Positions 28,393 through 37,339 of a stretch of DNA of 64,000 nucleotides are shown here, in pieces. Every line of letters begins with the position of its first letter. The stretch's first letter is position 1. This DNA is from JAIRVZ01 sp031553415 (lineage in GTDB: Bacteria; Bacteroidota; Bacteroidia; Bacteroidales; Azobacteroidaceae): contig JAVBLO010000027.1 of NCBI GenBank assembly GCA_031553415.1, positions 1-64,000 on the forward strand, given 5' to 3'. A program made the position numbers and the translations under genes. The notes beneath the pieces were generated by a model. The model worked only from the letters and a program-made list of their open reading frames with translations, was not told the origin of the DNA and did not search any database.

Positions 28393-28394
28393 AA

Positions 28395-28625
28395 ATGGGG
28401 ATAACAGACTTTATTCAAAATTTTGCGTTACAGTTTGAAGAAACAGATACAACTTTGTTTACATCAGAAACTCGATTTCATGAATTGGAAGAATGGTCCT
28501 CTATCTTGGCATTGAGTATCATAGCTATGGTTGATGAGGAATATGGAATCCGCTTGAAAGGAGCAGATATTCGTTCTTCCACCACTATTGAAGATTTGTA
28601 TAATATAGTAAAATCAAGAATGTAA
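28395..28625 (+). CDS. Dedicated acyl carrier protein
   Basis: A 76-residue acidic helical protein with the acyl carrier protein pattern: helix I, then LEEWSSILALSIIAMVDEEYGI (about 31-52) with Ser36 at the phosphopantetheine position, then helix III ending at TTIEDLYNIV. The canonical DSL around the serine is replaced by SSI, as in some specialised carriers. It is wedged between the GT2-GNAT fusion (2-bp gap) and a KAS III gene (1-bp gap), so translation is probably coupled. It would tether the acyl chain made by the next two enzymes. Confidence 0.88.
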   Translation: MGITDFIQNFALQFEETDTTLFTSETRFHELEEWSSILALSIIAMVDEEYGIRLKGADIRSSTTIEDLYNIVKSRM

Positions 28626-28626
28626 A

Positions 28627-29685
28627 ATGGCCTTTTTGGACGTAAAGAACGTTAAACTTGTAGGATTGTCTGCTTGTGTTCCCAAGAAGATAGAAGAGAA
28701 CAATCGGTTGTCTATTTTATCAGAGGAAGAAGCGCGTAAAGTAATAGATTCTACCGGAATAGAAAGAAAGCGAAAGTCAGATCAGAGCACTTGTCCTTCC
28801 GATTTGTGCTATGAGGCTGCTGTCCGGTTGATTCAAGACTTAAGGTGGGACAAGAAAGATATTGATTGTCTGGTGTTTGTCTCTCAGGGTCCCGATTATT
28901 ACCTTCCTGCAACTTCTTGTATTCTTCAGGACCGCCTGGGGCTCAGTTCGGATTGTTATACCCTGGATATATCTTTGGGGTGTTCCGGTTGGGTATATGG
29001 ATTGAGTACGATAAGTTCTTTGCTGTCAGGAGGAACAATGAAAAAAGGACTTTTGCTTGCCGGAGATGTGTCATGGCAGAATTCACCTAAAGATAAGAGT
29101 ACTTATCCGCTTTTTGGAGATGCAGGATCTGCGACAGCTATTGAGTTTGATGCCTCTTCCGAAGGATTTCAGTTCCATTTTGGAACAGATGGTTCTGGTT
29201 ATGAGGCAATTATTATTCCGGATGGAGGACTTCGTAATCCTCCCAGCCTTAGTTCTTTTGAGATGAAGGAAATAGAGCCTGGCATAGAGCGTTGCCGCTT
29301 CAATACGTTTTTGGAAGGGATGGACGTGTTTGCTTTTGGAATCTCCAAGGTGCCCGAAACAGTTAATCGAACTTTGGAACATTTTTCCATGGACAAAGAA
29401 AAAATAGATTATTTTGTATTTCATCAGGCGAATCTTTTTTTGAACGAAAAAATACGGAAAAAACTCCAACTTCCGGTAGAAAAAGTCCCTTATTCATTGA
29501 AGAATTTCGGAAATACCAGTTCAGCTACTATTCCATTGACGATGGTAACGGAGATGAAATACTTATTGGAAAAAGAAAAACTGAGTATCATGGGTTGTGG
29601 TTTCGGTGTAGGATTGTCCTGGGGTACGGTACTGTTTGAGACAGATCGGATTGTTGTGTCTGATTTGGTTGAGATGCAAGGTTGA
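28627..29685 (+). CDS. 3-oxoacyl-ACP synthase III (FabH-like)
   Basis: A 352-residue thiolase-fold enzyme that would condense an acyl-CoA starter with malonyl-ACP. The Cys-His-Asn triad is complete: Cys119 (DISLGCSGWVYGL), His266 (FVFHQAN) and Asn296 (NFGNTSSATIP). It is slightly longer than housekeeping FabH. The adjacent ACP and SDR genes suggest a dedicated short pathway, for example acetoacetyl-ACP formation, rather than bulk fatty acid synthesis; that is inference. It begins 1 bp after the ACP stop codon. Confidence 0.9.
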   Translation: MAFLDVKNVKLVGLSACVPKKIEENNRLSILSEEEARKVIDSTGIERKRKSDQSTCPSDLCYEAAVRLIQDLRWDKKDIDCLVFVSQGPDYYLPATSCILQDRLGLSSDCYTLDISLGCSGWVYGLSTISSLLSGGTMKKGLLLAGDVSWQNSPKDKSTYPLFGDAGSATAIEFDASSEGFQFHFGTDGSGYEAIIIPDGGLRNPPSLSSFEMKEIEPGIERCRFNTFLEGMDVFAFGISKVPETVNRTLEHFSMDKEKIDYFVFHQANLFLNEKIRKKLQLPVEKVPYSLKNFGNTSSATIPLTMVTEMKYLLEKEKLSIMGCGFGVGLSWGTVLFETDRIVVSDLVEMQG

Positions 29686-29713
29686 TAATCATTTGTATAA
29701 GAATAAAACAATA

Positions 29714-30457
29714 ATGTATAATCCATTTTCACTAAAAGGTAAAACGATTTTGGTGACCGGAGCTTCTTCTGGTATAGGAAAAGCGACAGCCGTGGAATGT
29801 GCTAGGATGAGTGCCCGGCTAATCATCACAGGACGTAATCAAGAGCGTTTGAATGAAGTATTCAATCTTTTGGAAGGAGAGGGGCATTTCTCGTTTTGCG
29901 GAGATTTGTGCGATTCTCTTTTCCTTGATTCTTTGGTTAATAATTTACCCGAGCTGGATGGCGTGTTTCATTCGGCCGGAATTATCATGCATTTACCGTT
30001 CAAGTTTACGACGAACGAAAAGTTAGATAAGATTTTTGACATTAATTTTAGGATTCCTACTATATTAAGCAGCATTTTAGTTAGAAAAAAAAAGATAAAA
30101 AAGGACGGTTCTTTTGTTTTTATGTCTTCTGTTTCAGGAGTTTTGGGTACTTATCCCGGAGGATCCCTTTATTCTGCCACCAAAGGAGCTATTAATGGCA
30201 TGCTCAAAGGAATGGCTTTAGATCTGGCTCCTCAAGGTATTCGCGTTAATTCTATTATAGCAGGGATGATTGAAACAAATATTATGCACGAAGAGATTGT
30301 TACGCCAGAGCAGCTCGAAAAAGACAAGAAGAGATATCCGTTGGGTAGGTATGGCAAACCGGAAGAGATAGCTTATGCAGCTATTTATTTGTTGTCGGAT
30401 GCTTCTCTTTGGACTACTGGTTCCAATATTTTGATTGATGGAGGAATTACTTTATGA
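29714..30457 (+). CDS. SDR-family 3-oxoacyl-ACP reductase-like enzyme
   Basis: A 247-residue classical short-chain dehydrogenase: cofactor motif TGASSGIG (about 14-21), catalytic Tyr153 and Lys157 in YSATK, and a C-terminal TTGSNILIDGG. It resembles FabG-type NADPH-dependent reductases and would reduce the 3-oxoacyl-ACP made by the upstream KAS III. The frame is open further upstream to 29636, but the ATG at 29714 gives the normal SDR N-terminus MYNPFSLKGKTILVTG and avoids overlap with the KAS gene. Its stop overlaps the next start (ATGA at 30454). Confidence 0.9.
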   Translation: MYNPFSLKGKTILVTGASSGIGKATAVECARMSARLIITGRNQERLNEVFNLLEGEGHFSFCGDLCDSLFLDSLVNNLPELDGVFHSAGIIMHLPFKFTTNEKLDKIFDINFRIPTILSSILVRKKKIKKDGSFVFMSSVSGVLGTYPGGSLYSATKGAINGMLKGMALDLAPQGIRVNSIIAGMIETNIMHEEIVTPEQLEKDKKRYPLGRYGKPEEIAYAAIYLLSDASLWTTGSNILIDGGITL

Positions 30458-32115
30458 AGAATTTGTTTGTATTAATGGTTATTCCTAATTACCAACAAGG
30501 AACAAAAAATTATGATTCTTATTTCCCGTTGGGAATACCTTATGTGGTTGCTATCATTGAGAAAGCCGGATATGAAGTAGATGTTTTGAATCTCAACTTT
30601 GTAGAGGGAACAGGTAAGAAAGAAATTGCAGAATATTTGAAAAAAAAACGCTACGATTTGGTCGGTACGGGAGGTTCTGTCTTTGATTTTCATTCCATTC
30701 AAGCGATATTCGATGTGGTCAAATCATTTGATCCGAATATTATTACTTTGTTGGGAGGCCGAATATTATTGTATGATTCCAAACTTATATTTGCTGAATT
30801 AAATGCCGATTATGGAGTTATTGGCGATGCGGATATTACACTACCTGCTCTTTTGGATAAAATCACTCAGCAGTCAGATATACAAATTGATAATATTATT
30901 TACAGAAATGGCTCCCGTATTTTAGAAACCCCAAGACAATCCAACCATCTGCTGATTGATACCATGCCTTACCCCAACATTGTGAAATGTGGGTATGCAA
31001 GTACTGTCGAAGACAAATCATCAATTAATCATTATTTTCATTTTATAGAAGGAGCTTCGAAGAGCTATAGTATTGTTTCAAGTTTTAACTGTGTGAACAA
31101 GTGTACATTTTGTGCTAATTTCAGTACAATGTTCCGGCGAAGAACGGTGGAAAATATTGTTCAGGAGATGGAGTTTGCTATAGAAAATTACCAGGTTGAC
31201 AGTTTTAATTTTGCAACCGATATTTTTTCTGTTAATTGGTCTAATATAGAGCAACTTTGTAATGATATCAAGGCATTGAGCATCAAATATGGAAAAGATA
31301 TCCGTTTTGTCATACCTATGATCATGAAAGGTTTTACTGCAGAGAAAGCGCTGTTGTTGAAAGAGTCGGGTTGTAACTGTGTATTTTTTGGTTTTGAAAG
31401 TTACGACGATAATGTGCTCAAAAGTATGCGAAAGGGTATTACTCCCAGTGATATTGAGCATGTTGTTCGTATTTGTCGTAGCGTTAACCTGTCATATAGT
31501 GGATGTTTCATCTTTGGAGATGTGGCCGAGACGAAAGAATCATATCTCCGGACATTGGAGTATTGGAGGAAATATGGGAGGGGATTTATCGCCCTGACTC
31601 CGGTTTGCGTCTTACCCGGAACTCAATTGATGAATTATTGTACCACGAATGGACTGATAAAGGATAAACTTGAGTATTATAAAAAGATGTCCCGGAAACA
31701 GGGAGTTTATTTTTTATTATCTCAAAAGTTATCCCCACACATGACTTGCCGGGAACACAGGCAAATGCTTAATACCCTTCTTTCGCACATACTTAAGTTC
31801 CAACTGTTCAGTAAATGTATAGAATCAAAGTTCAATACTTTAAACCAGTCATATAATATACAATATTGTTGCAGTAACTGTTCAAACGAGAACCGGAGGG
31901 ATAATGTGTATTTCAGCTACGGTGGGATGTTGTCTATGTTGACTTGTCCTCATTGTGGAGCCATGAATTATATTTACAGGCTCCCGTCTACGGTATTCCA
32001 TTTAATGATCAATGCTGGAGCATTTTTGTTGCAGCACGCCGGTATGTCAATGATGAAGGTTCACTACCTCATAAAAACCTTGATTAGAAAAATTAAACAT
32101 CTTCAAAATAAGTAA
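30454..32115 (+). CDS. B12-binding-domain radical SAM protein with C-terminal zinc-ribbon-like region
   Basis: A 553-residue cytosolic protein. Residues 1-140 form a cobalamin-binding-type Rossmann domain (FPLGIPYVVAIIEKAGYEVDVLN, with VIGDADITLP at its end). The radical SAM motif CxxxCxxC is at Cys213, Cys217 and Cys220. Near the C-terminus CxxC pairs (CCSNCSNEN about 470, then LTCPHCGA) look like a metal-binding ribbon. Members of this class do C-methylations and other radical chemistry on natural products and lipids. The substrate is unknown. It overlaps the SDR gene by 4 bp (ATGA), so it belongs to the same five-gene cassette. Confidence 0.87.
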   Translation: MKNLFVLMVIPNYQQGTKNYDSYFPLGIPYVVAIIEKAGYEVDVLNLNFVEGTGKKEIAEYLKKKRYDLVGTGGSVFDFHSIQAIFDVVKSFDPNIITLLGGRILLYDSKLIFAELNADYGVIGDADITLPALLDKITQQSDIQIDNIIYRNGSRILETPRQSNHLLIDTMPYPNIVKCGYASTVEDKSSINHYFHFIEGASKSYSIVSSFNCVNKCTFCANFSTMFRRRTVENIVQEMEFAIENYQVDSFNFATDIFSVNWSNIEQLCNDIKALSIKYGKDIRFVIPMIMKGFTAEKALLLKESGCNCVFFGFESYDDNVLKSMRKGITPSDIEHVVRICRSVNLSYSGCFIFGDVAETKESYLRTLEYWRKYGRGFIALTPVCVLPGTQLMNYCTTNGLIKDKLEYYKKMSRKQGVYFLLSQKLSPHMTCREHRQMLNTLLSHILKFQLFSKCIESKFNTLNQSYNIQYCCSNCSNENRRDNVYFSYGGMLSMLTCPHCGAMNYIYRLPSTVFHLMINAGAFLLQHAGMSMMKVHYLIKTLIRKIKHLQNK

Positions 32116-32135
32116 TAAATTCCTATTCCCTCTTT

Positions 32136-32160
32136 AGTGGTTTCCGGAAAGTCAATCGTT
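32136..32160 (+). promoter_or_regulatory. Predicted ECF-sigma promoter of the SGNH hydrolase gene
   Basis: AGTGG at 32136-32140, a 16-nt spacer and CGTT at 32157-32160. The spacer contains the palindrome TTTCCGGAAA. The surrounding 60 nt (32114-32173) match the promoter region at 33787-33846 at 51 of 60 positions without gaps. The ATG of the gene is 145 nt further downstream, a long leader. Confidence 0.7.
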
Positions 32161-32305
32161 CGTATTAAAACAATGATAAGGGGTGAGGTATATCCTGTTA
32201 GAAATTGCATTGTTAAGATAACTGGCTAAAGCACAAATAATTATAAGGTGTTTGTCCGGTAATGGAATCGTTGTCATTTTTCAATAACACTAATAAACAA
32301 AAATC

Positions 32306-33748
32306 ATGAAAAAAACAATTACTTATGCTTTTACAATCTTGTTTTTAGCTCTTTCAATGACAGTATTTAGTGCTGAAAAAATAAAGGTTGCCTGTATGGG
32401 AAACAGTATCACAGCTGGTTTTTACAATTATCCGACACCTTTGGGCGCTATGTTGGGAGATGATTACGATGTAAGAAGTTTTGGAAAAGGAGGAAGCGGT
32501 GTTTTCATAGAAGACAGGTATGAACAAGATGGGAATTATAGCTCTGTGTATGAACGCACACAGGAATGTAAAGATGCACTGGCATTCAAACCCAATATTG
32601 TAATTATCAAATTAGGTACTAACGACTGCGGAGAGTTTTATCTTTGTCAAAAAAATTTCTGGTATACTGATTGTGTTAAAAAAGTTGACAAGCCTTATGC
32701 GTCAGCTCACTTTAAGGCCGATTACATGTCTTTGATTGAAAAAGTGAAAGCTTTGCCTAACAATCCGAAAATCTACCTTTGCTATCCTGTGCACTTATAC
32801 CCCAAAGGAATGTTTGGACAAGGCGCTTCCATGAATGCTGTTATCCTGGAAAAAATGCATCCGGTTATAGATGAAATTGCACGTGAGCAAGGTTTTGAAG
32901 TAATAGATTTACATACACCCACATTAAATATGGAAGAAAATTTTCCTGACGGATGCCATCCCAACCACCAGGGGTCTTATATTATTGCTAAAGCTGTTTA
33001 TAAAGGAATGACAGGAAAAACATTTGAAGAAAAAAATGTTACTTCCTTTGTCCCGGAACTTAAAACTCCATATTGCATCATAAATAAGTACAATGGAAAG
33101 GTGTTGGAAGTAACTCCGTTTGGGACTACTTACCGTGTTTCAACAACTGATTTCGTAAAGGGCAACACAGCACAACAGTTCACATTTGAAAATCTTACCC
33201 ATGATGTGTTCAGAATTAAGACTACCTTGAAAAATGTGGATAACAATCCTTATTATTTGTCTATTCCTGTTAAATCCGGAAATGTTGTCTTACAGGAAAT
33301 CGGGCTTAATTGGGGAGTTAATGATAATCTGCTGTCTGTACAAGTGTTACCTAAAGGAGATGGATATTATACGATGGGGTTATGGAAAGAAAACTCTTAT
33401 ATGGGAGTGACCAAGTCTTCGGTTGTGGTGAAAGGAGGTAAAACAGCGATTGTTTTATCAGATTATGATGAATGGTCTATTGTAAAAACATCTGAAGTAA
33501 AGGAATTTTCTCACATGAAATCATTAAAGAATACACAATATGATGTTATGGTGGAAAATGGAAATAGTATTATGGTGAAGAATGTCAATCCATCTGCTAA
33601 AGTAGTGCTTTATAATGTTTTTGGACAAGTTGTTTATTCAATGATTGCCGGCGGCAACCAGATTTTTATCCCTGTATCCAAGGGCTTTTATGTTCTTACT
33701 ATTGATGAAGGGAAAGATATTGAGGCAATAAAAGTAATAGTACAGTAA
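32306..33748 (+). CDS. Secreted SGNH/GDSL hydrolase with T9SS-like C-terminus
   Basis: A 480-residue protein with a signal peptide (1-22). The SGNH esterase domain (about 24-240) has block I GNSITAG, block III LGTNDCGE and block V DGCHPNHQG, so the Ser-Asp-His set is complete. Next is a beta-rich region (about 255-400) beginning PYCIINKYNGKVLEV, ricin-like in character. The C-terminal ~70 residues (VVLYNVFGQVVYSMIAG, ending in KVIVQ) match a T9SS type A sorting domain. It probably removes acetyl or similar esters from the target glycan. It is monocistronic, with its own ECF-type promoter. Confidence 0.85.
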   Translation: MKKTITYAFTILFLALSMTVFSAEKIKVACMGNSITAGFYNYPTPLGAMLGDDYDVRSFGKGGSGVFIEDRYEQDGNYSSVYERTQECKDALAFKPNIVIIKLGTNDCGEFYLCQKNFWYTDCVKKVDKPYASAHFKADYMSLIEKVKALPNNPKIYLCYPVHLYPKGMFGQGASMNAVILEKMHPVIDEIAREQGFEVIDLHTPTLNMEENFPDGCHPNHQGSYIIAKAVYKGMTGKTFEEKNVTSFVPELKTPYCIINKYNGKVLEVTPFGTTYRVSTTDFVKGNTAQQFTFENLTHDVFRIKTTLKNVDNNPYYLSIPVKSGNVVLQEIGLNWGVNDNLLSVQVLPKGDGYYTMGLWKENSYMGVTKSSVVVKGGKTAIVLSDYDEWSIVKTSEVKEFSHMKSLKNTQYDVMVENGNSIMVKNVNPSAKVVLYNVFGQVVYSMIAGGNQIFIPVSKGFYVLTIDEGKDIEAIKVIVQ

Positions 33749-33808
33749 ATTTTGTTGCCCGGTGTGATTTCATCTGCAAAAAAAATAATAAATTCCTATT
33801 TTTCCTTT

Positions 33809-33833
33809 AGTGGTTTCTGGCGATTCAATCGTT
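33809..33833 (+). promoter_or_regulatory. Predicted ECF-sigma promoter of the second susD/susC operon
   Basis: AGTGG at 33809-33813, a 16-nt spacer and CGTT at 33830-33833. It drives the block from the SusD gene at 33932 onward, possibly to the GH92 gene ending at 50131. See the duplicated promoter at 32136. Confidence 0.7.
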
Positions 33834-33931
33834 CCTATTAAAACAAACTGAAATATACGGTAAAAAATCATAATTCCATGAAATTTATCATTGAATCTGA
33901 TATTAATTTCTATTCAAATTTTTATATGCTT

Positions 33932-35755
33932 ATGAAAAACATTTTCTATTCACTTTTGTTGATGTTAATCATTTTTTCAGGTGTATCTTGTACTGATAAA
34001 TCATTTCTTGAAGAAACGGTTACTTCTGATTTAGATCGGGAAACCATTTTTTCCGACAGTGCCTACACCGAAGGTTTTTTGACTGACATTTATAGATCAA
34101 TAGGGTTTGATGTTGCCTTGAATCGTTTTAAGCCACCCTGGCCGAAGACTATCCAGGCAGGAGGTCTTCAAACAATGTGTGATGAACTTGAATTCAGGGT
34201 AATTTCCGATATAACGACAGATGTGTTGTTTGTTACGGGATCTGTTAACCCTGTGAGTGTGTCGAATGATGTATTTAAAACGTGCTATGAAAATATCCGT
34301 AAGGTTAATATCTTTTTTGAAAATGTGGATAATTCACCTCTTTCTGCTTCTTTAAGAACAAAATACAAGGCCGAAGCGCGGTTCCTTCGTGCATGGTATT
34401 ATTTCATTCTGGTGAAACATTACGGAGGGGTTCCCTTGATTGGAGATGTCGTGTATGATAAAGATGACGAAATGAAAACAGAGAGGGACACTTACGAAGA
34501 TTGCATCGATTACATTGTGAAAGAAACTCAAATGGCTGCCAGAGACCTTACTTCTGTCAAACCGAGAGGACGTTATAACGGAAGAATAGGTAAGGGTGCT
34601 TGTTATGCTTTCATTTCAAGGGTAAAACTTTATGCCGCCAGTCCGTTGTTTAACGGAAGCGATTTTGGTTCGGACGCTCCGGGGTTTAAGCCTGAATTGA
34701 TTCGTTATCTGGATTATAAAAAAGAGCGTTGGAAAGAAGCGATGGATTGGGCTGATTCAGTGAGGAATACAGGTTTATATTATGTGCATGTAAATAATAC
34801 TCCGGTTCCGGGAGAAGGATTTTATGAAAAAATGTTTCCTTCAACTTTTACCTATGACAAAAAAGGTAATGGGGTGGATTACTATGCCGGAACAATACTC
34901 GAACATAAGAAAGCGGAAAGCAATGAACGGGAAAATCTGTTTCAACCGCCTTCCCGTAATTCAGGAGGAGGGGGATATCCCTATCAGGAGTTTGTGGATA
35001 TGTTCCCAATGAGGAATGGAAAAGCCATTACCGATCCGGCTTCAGGTTATGATCCGAACAACCCGTATGCCAACCGCGATCCTCGTTTCAAAAATTCGGT
35101 TCTCTGTGACCTGGATTCTGTTGCTGCCTTTATAAGTCAACAGGTGCAAAGGGTTCAGATTTCTATTTACCTGGACAGGGACAATAATAACAAGCCTGCG
35201 ACTAAAGATGGATTTGGTACAGGAACACCTACCGGATATTATCCGAATAAAATGGTGCATCGTTTGGTGGATGGTGGTAACGGATTCACTTATCAATCAC
35301 AATCAATGCCATTGCTGCGTTATGAAGAAATACTTCTGAATTATGCAGAAGCTGCTAATGAATGGTATGCCTCTCCAAATAAAGATATTTATGATTGCCT
35401 GACCAAAATCAGGGAAGCAGCCGGAATAGCTCCCGGAACAGATGGTCTGTATGGGTTAAAAACTGGTATGACACAAGAAGAAATGCGGGAAGCCATCCAT
35501 CTTGAACGACGAATCGAATTGGCATTGGAAGGACACCGCTTCTTTGATGTCAGGAGATGGATGATTGCAGATAAAACAGATAACCAAATGATGCATGGGA
35601 TGAAAATCACAAGGAACACCGATAAAACAAATCCGGCATATGATAAGGTGGAGGTGAGAAAGCATGTTTTCAGGAAAGCCATGTATTTATGGCCGATTCC
35701 TAATTCGGAAGTATCAAAAGCTCCGGATAAAATGCTTCAGAATCCTTATTATTAA
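33932..35755 (+). CDS. SusD/RagB-like surface glycan-binding lipoprotein
   Basis: A 607-residue SusD-family lipoprotein with a lipobox (SGVSC, Cys about residue 20). The TPR core is shown by KAEARFLRAWYYFILVKHYGGVP, the C-terminal signature by HLERRIELALEGHRFFDVRRW, and the protein ends in MLQNPYY. The frame is open to an ATG at 33878, but the ATG at 33932 gives a normal lipoprotein signal and is preferred. It is the first gene of its operon, with no SusC immediately before it, which is unusual because SusC normally precedes SusD. DUF5004-like and DUF4961-like genes follow, then SusC. Confidence 0.93.
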   Translation: MKNIFYSLLLMLIIFSGVSCTDKSFLEETVTSDLDRETIFSDSAYTEGFLTDIYRSIGFDVALNRFKPPWPKTIQAGGLQTMCDELEFRVISDITTDVLFVTGSVNPVSVSNDVFKTCYENIRKVNIFFENVDNSPLSASLRTKYKAEARFLRAWYYFILVKHYGGVPLIGDVVYDKDDEMKTERDTYEDCIDYIVKETQMAARDLTSVKPRGRYNGRIGKGACYAFISRVKLYAASPLFNGSDFGSDAPGFKPELIRYLDYKKERWKEAMDWADSVRNTGLYYVHVNNTPVPGEGFYEKMFPSTFTYDKKGNGVDYYAGTILEHKKAESNERENLFQPPSRNSGGGGYPYQEFVDMFPMRNGKAITDPASGYDPNNPYANRDPRFKNSVLCDLDSVAAFISQQVQRVQISIYLDRDNNNKPATKDGFGTGTPTGYYPNKMVHRLVDGGNGFTYQSQSMPLLRYEEILLNYAEAANEWYASPNKDIYDCLTKIREAAGIAPGTDGLYGLKTGMTQEEMREAIHLERRIELALEGHRFFDVRRWMIADKTDNQMMHGMKITRNTDKTNPAYDKVEVRKHVFRKAMYLWPIPNSEVSKAPDKMLQNPYY

Positions 35756-35774
35756 TCATTAAAAACACTTCATT

Positions 35775-36233
35775 ATGAAATATATATCAAAAATAAAGAA
35801 GGCGGCATGGGTAGTTTTGCTCTTTTTCATTACATTTTCATGTGATGAATTCCGCGACAATACTCCTGATACCGAAGAGGTATCATTGAGTCCTGCAGGT
35901 TCATGGAGAATCATTAAGGCAACAAGAAATGGATCCGAAATAACATCCTCTATGGATTTTTCACGTTTCAGGCTTATTTTGAATCACGACGGAACTTACT
36001 CGATAGATAATTATTTGCCGTTCGTAGTGAGTGAAACATCAGGACAATGGAAATTAAACGATCCTTACTATCCTTTCCTTTTGTATTTCTATCAACCCGG
36101 AGAAATTGAAAAAGAAACAGTTGCGAATATGAGTTATCAGATTTATGGTGACAGGCGGCGGATTGTCTTGTCTTTTTCACCCGGTTGCCAAAGCAATACA
36201 TATTCATATACATTTGAAAAGGGGACTAACTAA
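35775..36233 (+). CDS. Small lipocalin-like lipoprotein (DUF5004-like)
   Basis: A 152-residue lipoprotein with a lipobox (FITFSC, Cys about residue 23). The body looks like a lipocalin-type beta-barrel: PAGSWRIIKATRNGSEI, FRLILNHDGTYSID, SGQWKLND. This resembles the DUF5004 group, which occurs near susCD genes in Bacteroidota. A glycan-binding or assembly role is a guess from context. It lies 19 bp after SusD and 6 bp before the DUF4961-like gene. Confidence 0.6.
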   Translation: MKYISKIKKAAWVVLLFFITFSCDEFRDNTPDTEEVSLSPAGSWRIIKATRNGSEITSSMDFSRFRLILNHDGTYSIDNYLPFVVSETSGQWKLNDPYYPFLLYFYQPGEIEKETVANMSYQIYGDRRRIVLSFSPGCQSNTYSYTFEKGTN

Positions 36234-36239
36234 TTAAAA

Positions 36240-37316
36240 ATGAAACAGATGAAATCATTAATAAATAGGAAATGGCTTTATATGGGCCTTTCTTTCGTCA
36301 TGGTATTTGCATGTATGGCCGAACAGTGTGTTATCGACACGAATGATGCGAACAACCCTGTCCAGTTCAGTTCTAATACTGTTCAGGCTGGGGATGTTGT
36401 GACTATTAAAATGACAGTCGGTATTTCAGTGAAGGAGGATTCAAAAGGCGACAGGCTGGTTGTTTCTATACTTGTTCCCAAAGTCTGGAAATTGTCGGAA
36501 AAAGACAATGCGAAAGTGACATACACGTTGGCAGGAGAAGAATCTGATGTCAGGCCGATGGAATTAATTTCCGATGAAATTTCCCCTAAGCAAGATCAGT
36601 GGAAAGGAATGACATGGGGTGAGTCGCTCATGACAAAATATGGAGTGGTACTGAATATTGAAGGAAGTGATATGGAGTGGATAACTTTCTGGTCGGAACC
36701 AAAAGATGTTCAAAACCGGTATAATACAAAGGTTTTTGTCACTTTTCAATTAAAAACAAGTAATGATAATATAAGGTGTAAACTCGCATTATATGCCAAC
36801 AACTCAAATGATGGCATCAGTAATGATGACGAACGCCAATTTTTACATAAGTTAACCAACTGCTTTGAAGTGGTGGGTGCGCCAGGTAGTGTTATCGATT
36901 TTTGCGAAGACCACCCTAATATGTCATTGCCTATGTTCGTGGAAAAAAATGACATTGTAACCCTCAGATACAAAAGTGGGGTCAGGGTCGTTAACCACAA
37001 AGGAGATACGATCCAAACTGCATTATACAATGCTTCAGAGGTTTATTTGAATGCTACCGCTTTTACACTCTCCGGAGCTACTGAAAAATCATATCCGGTA
37101 TCTCAGACAGGCACAAAAACGTTCATGGCTAAAGAAGGCGCTTCGTCGAACTATGCTATAACTTTCTGGCCTGCTGATTATTTTGGAATACCTGAAACAG
37201 AAGCTATTACCAGAATCGAATATTATTTTACAAATGCAGATCAATCAATATATGTAAAAAAATTAAATGATGATGGCTCCCAATCTCCATTTATCTATTT
37301 GTTTGAATGCAGGTGA
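36240..37316 (+). CDS. DUF4961-like secreted/surface protein
   Basis: A 358-residue exported protein with a signal sequence at about 12-30 and a Cys-containing processing region (VFACMAEQCVIDTND). Two repeated beta-sandwich-like parts follow, each opening with a matching phrase (VQAGDVVTIKMTVGISV about residue 50; VEKNDIVTLRYKSGVRV about residue 232). The pattern resembles DUF4961, a family seen beside DUF5004 in PULs. I infer a surface glycan-binding function from position only. Its end overlaps the longest possible SusC frame. Confidence 0.6.
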   Translation: MKQMKSLINRKWLYMGLSFVMVFACMAEQCVIDTNDANNPVQFSSNTVQAGDVVTIKMTVGISVKEDSKGDRLVVSILVPKVWKLSEKDNAKVTYTLAGEESDVRPMELISDEISPKQDQWKGMTWGESLMTKYGVVLNIEGSDMEWITFWSEPKDVQNRYNTKVFVTFQLKTSNDNIRCKLALYANNSNDGISNDDERQFLHKLTNCFEVVGAPGSVIDFCEDHPNMSLPMFVEKNDIVTLRYKSGVRVVNHKGDTIQTALYNASEVYLNATAFTLSGATEKSYPVSQTGTKTFMAKEGASSNYAITFWPADYFGIPETEAITRIEYYFTNADQSIYVKKLNDDGSQSPFIYLFECR

Positions 37317-37339
37317 CACATGCAGAATATCAATTTATT

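Noticed and set aside
32247..32272. GGTGT ... CGTT, a seventh possible copy of the ECF promoter motif
   Set aside because: The spacer is 17 nt and the -35 box is GGTGT rather than GTGG; a proper copy with 16 nt lies 110 bp upstream, so this is probably chance.
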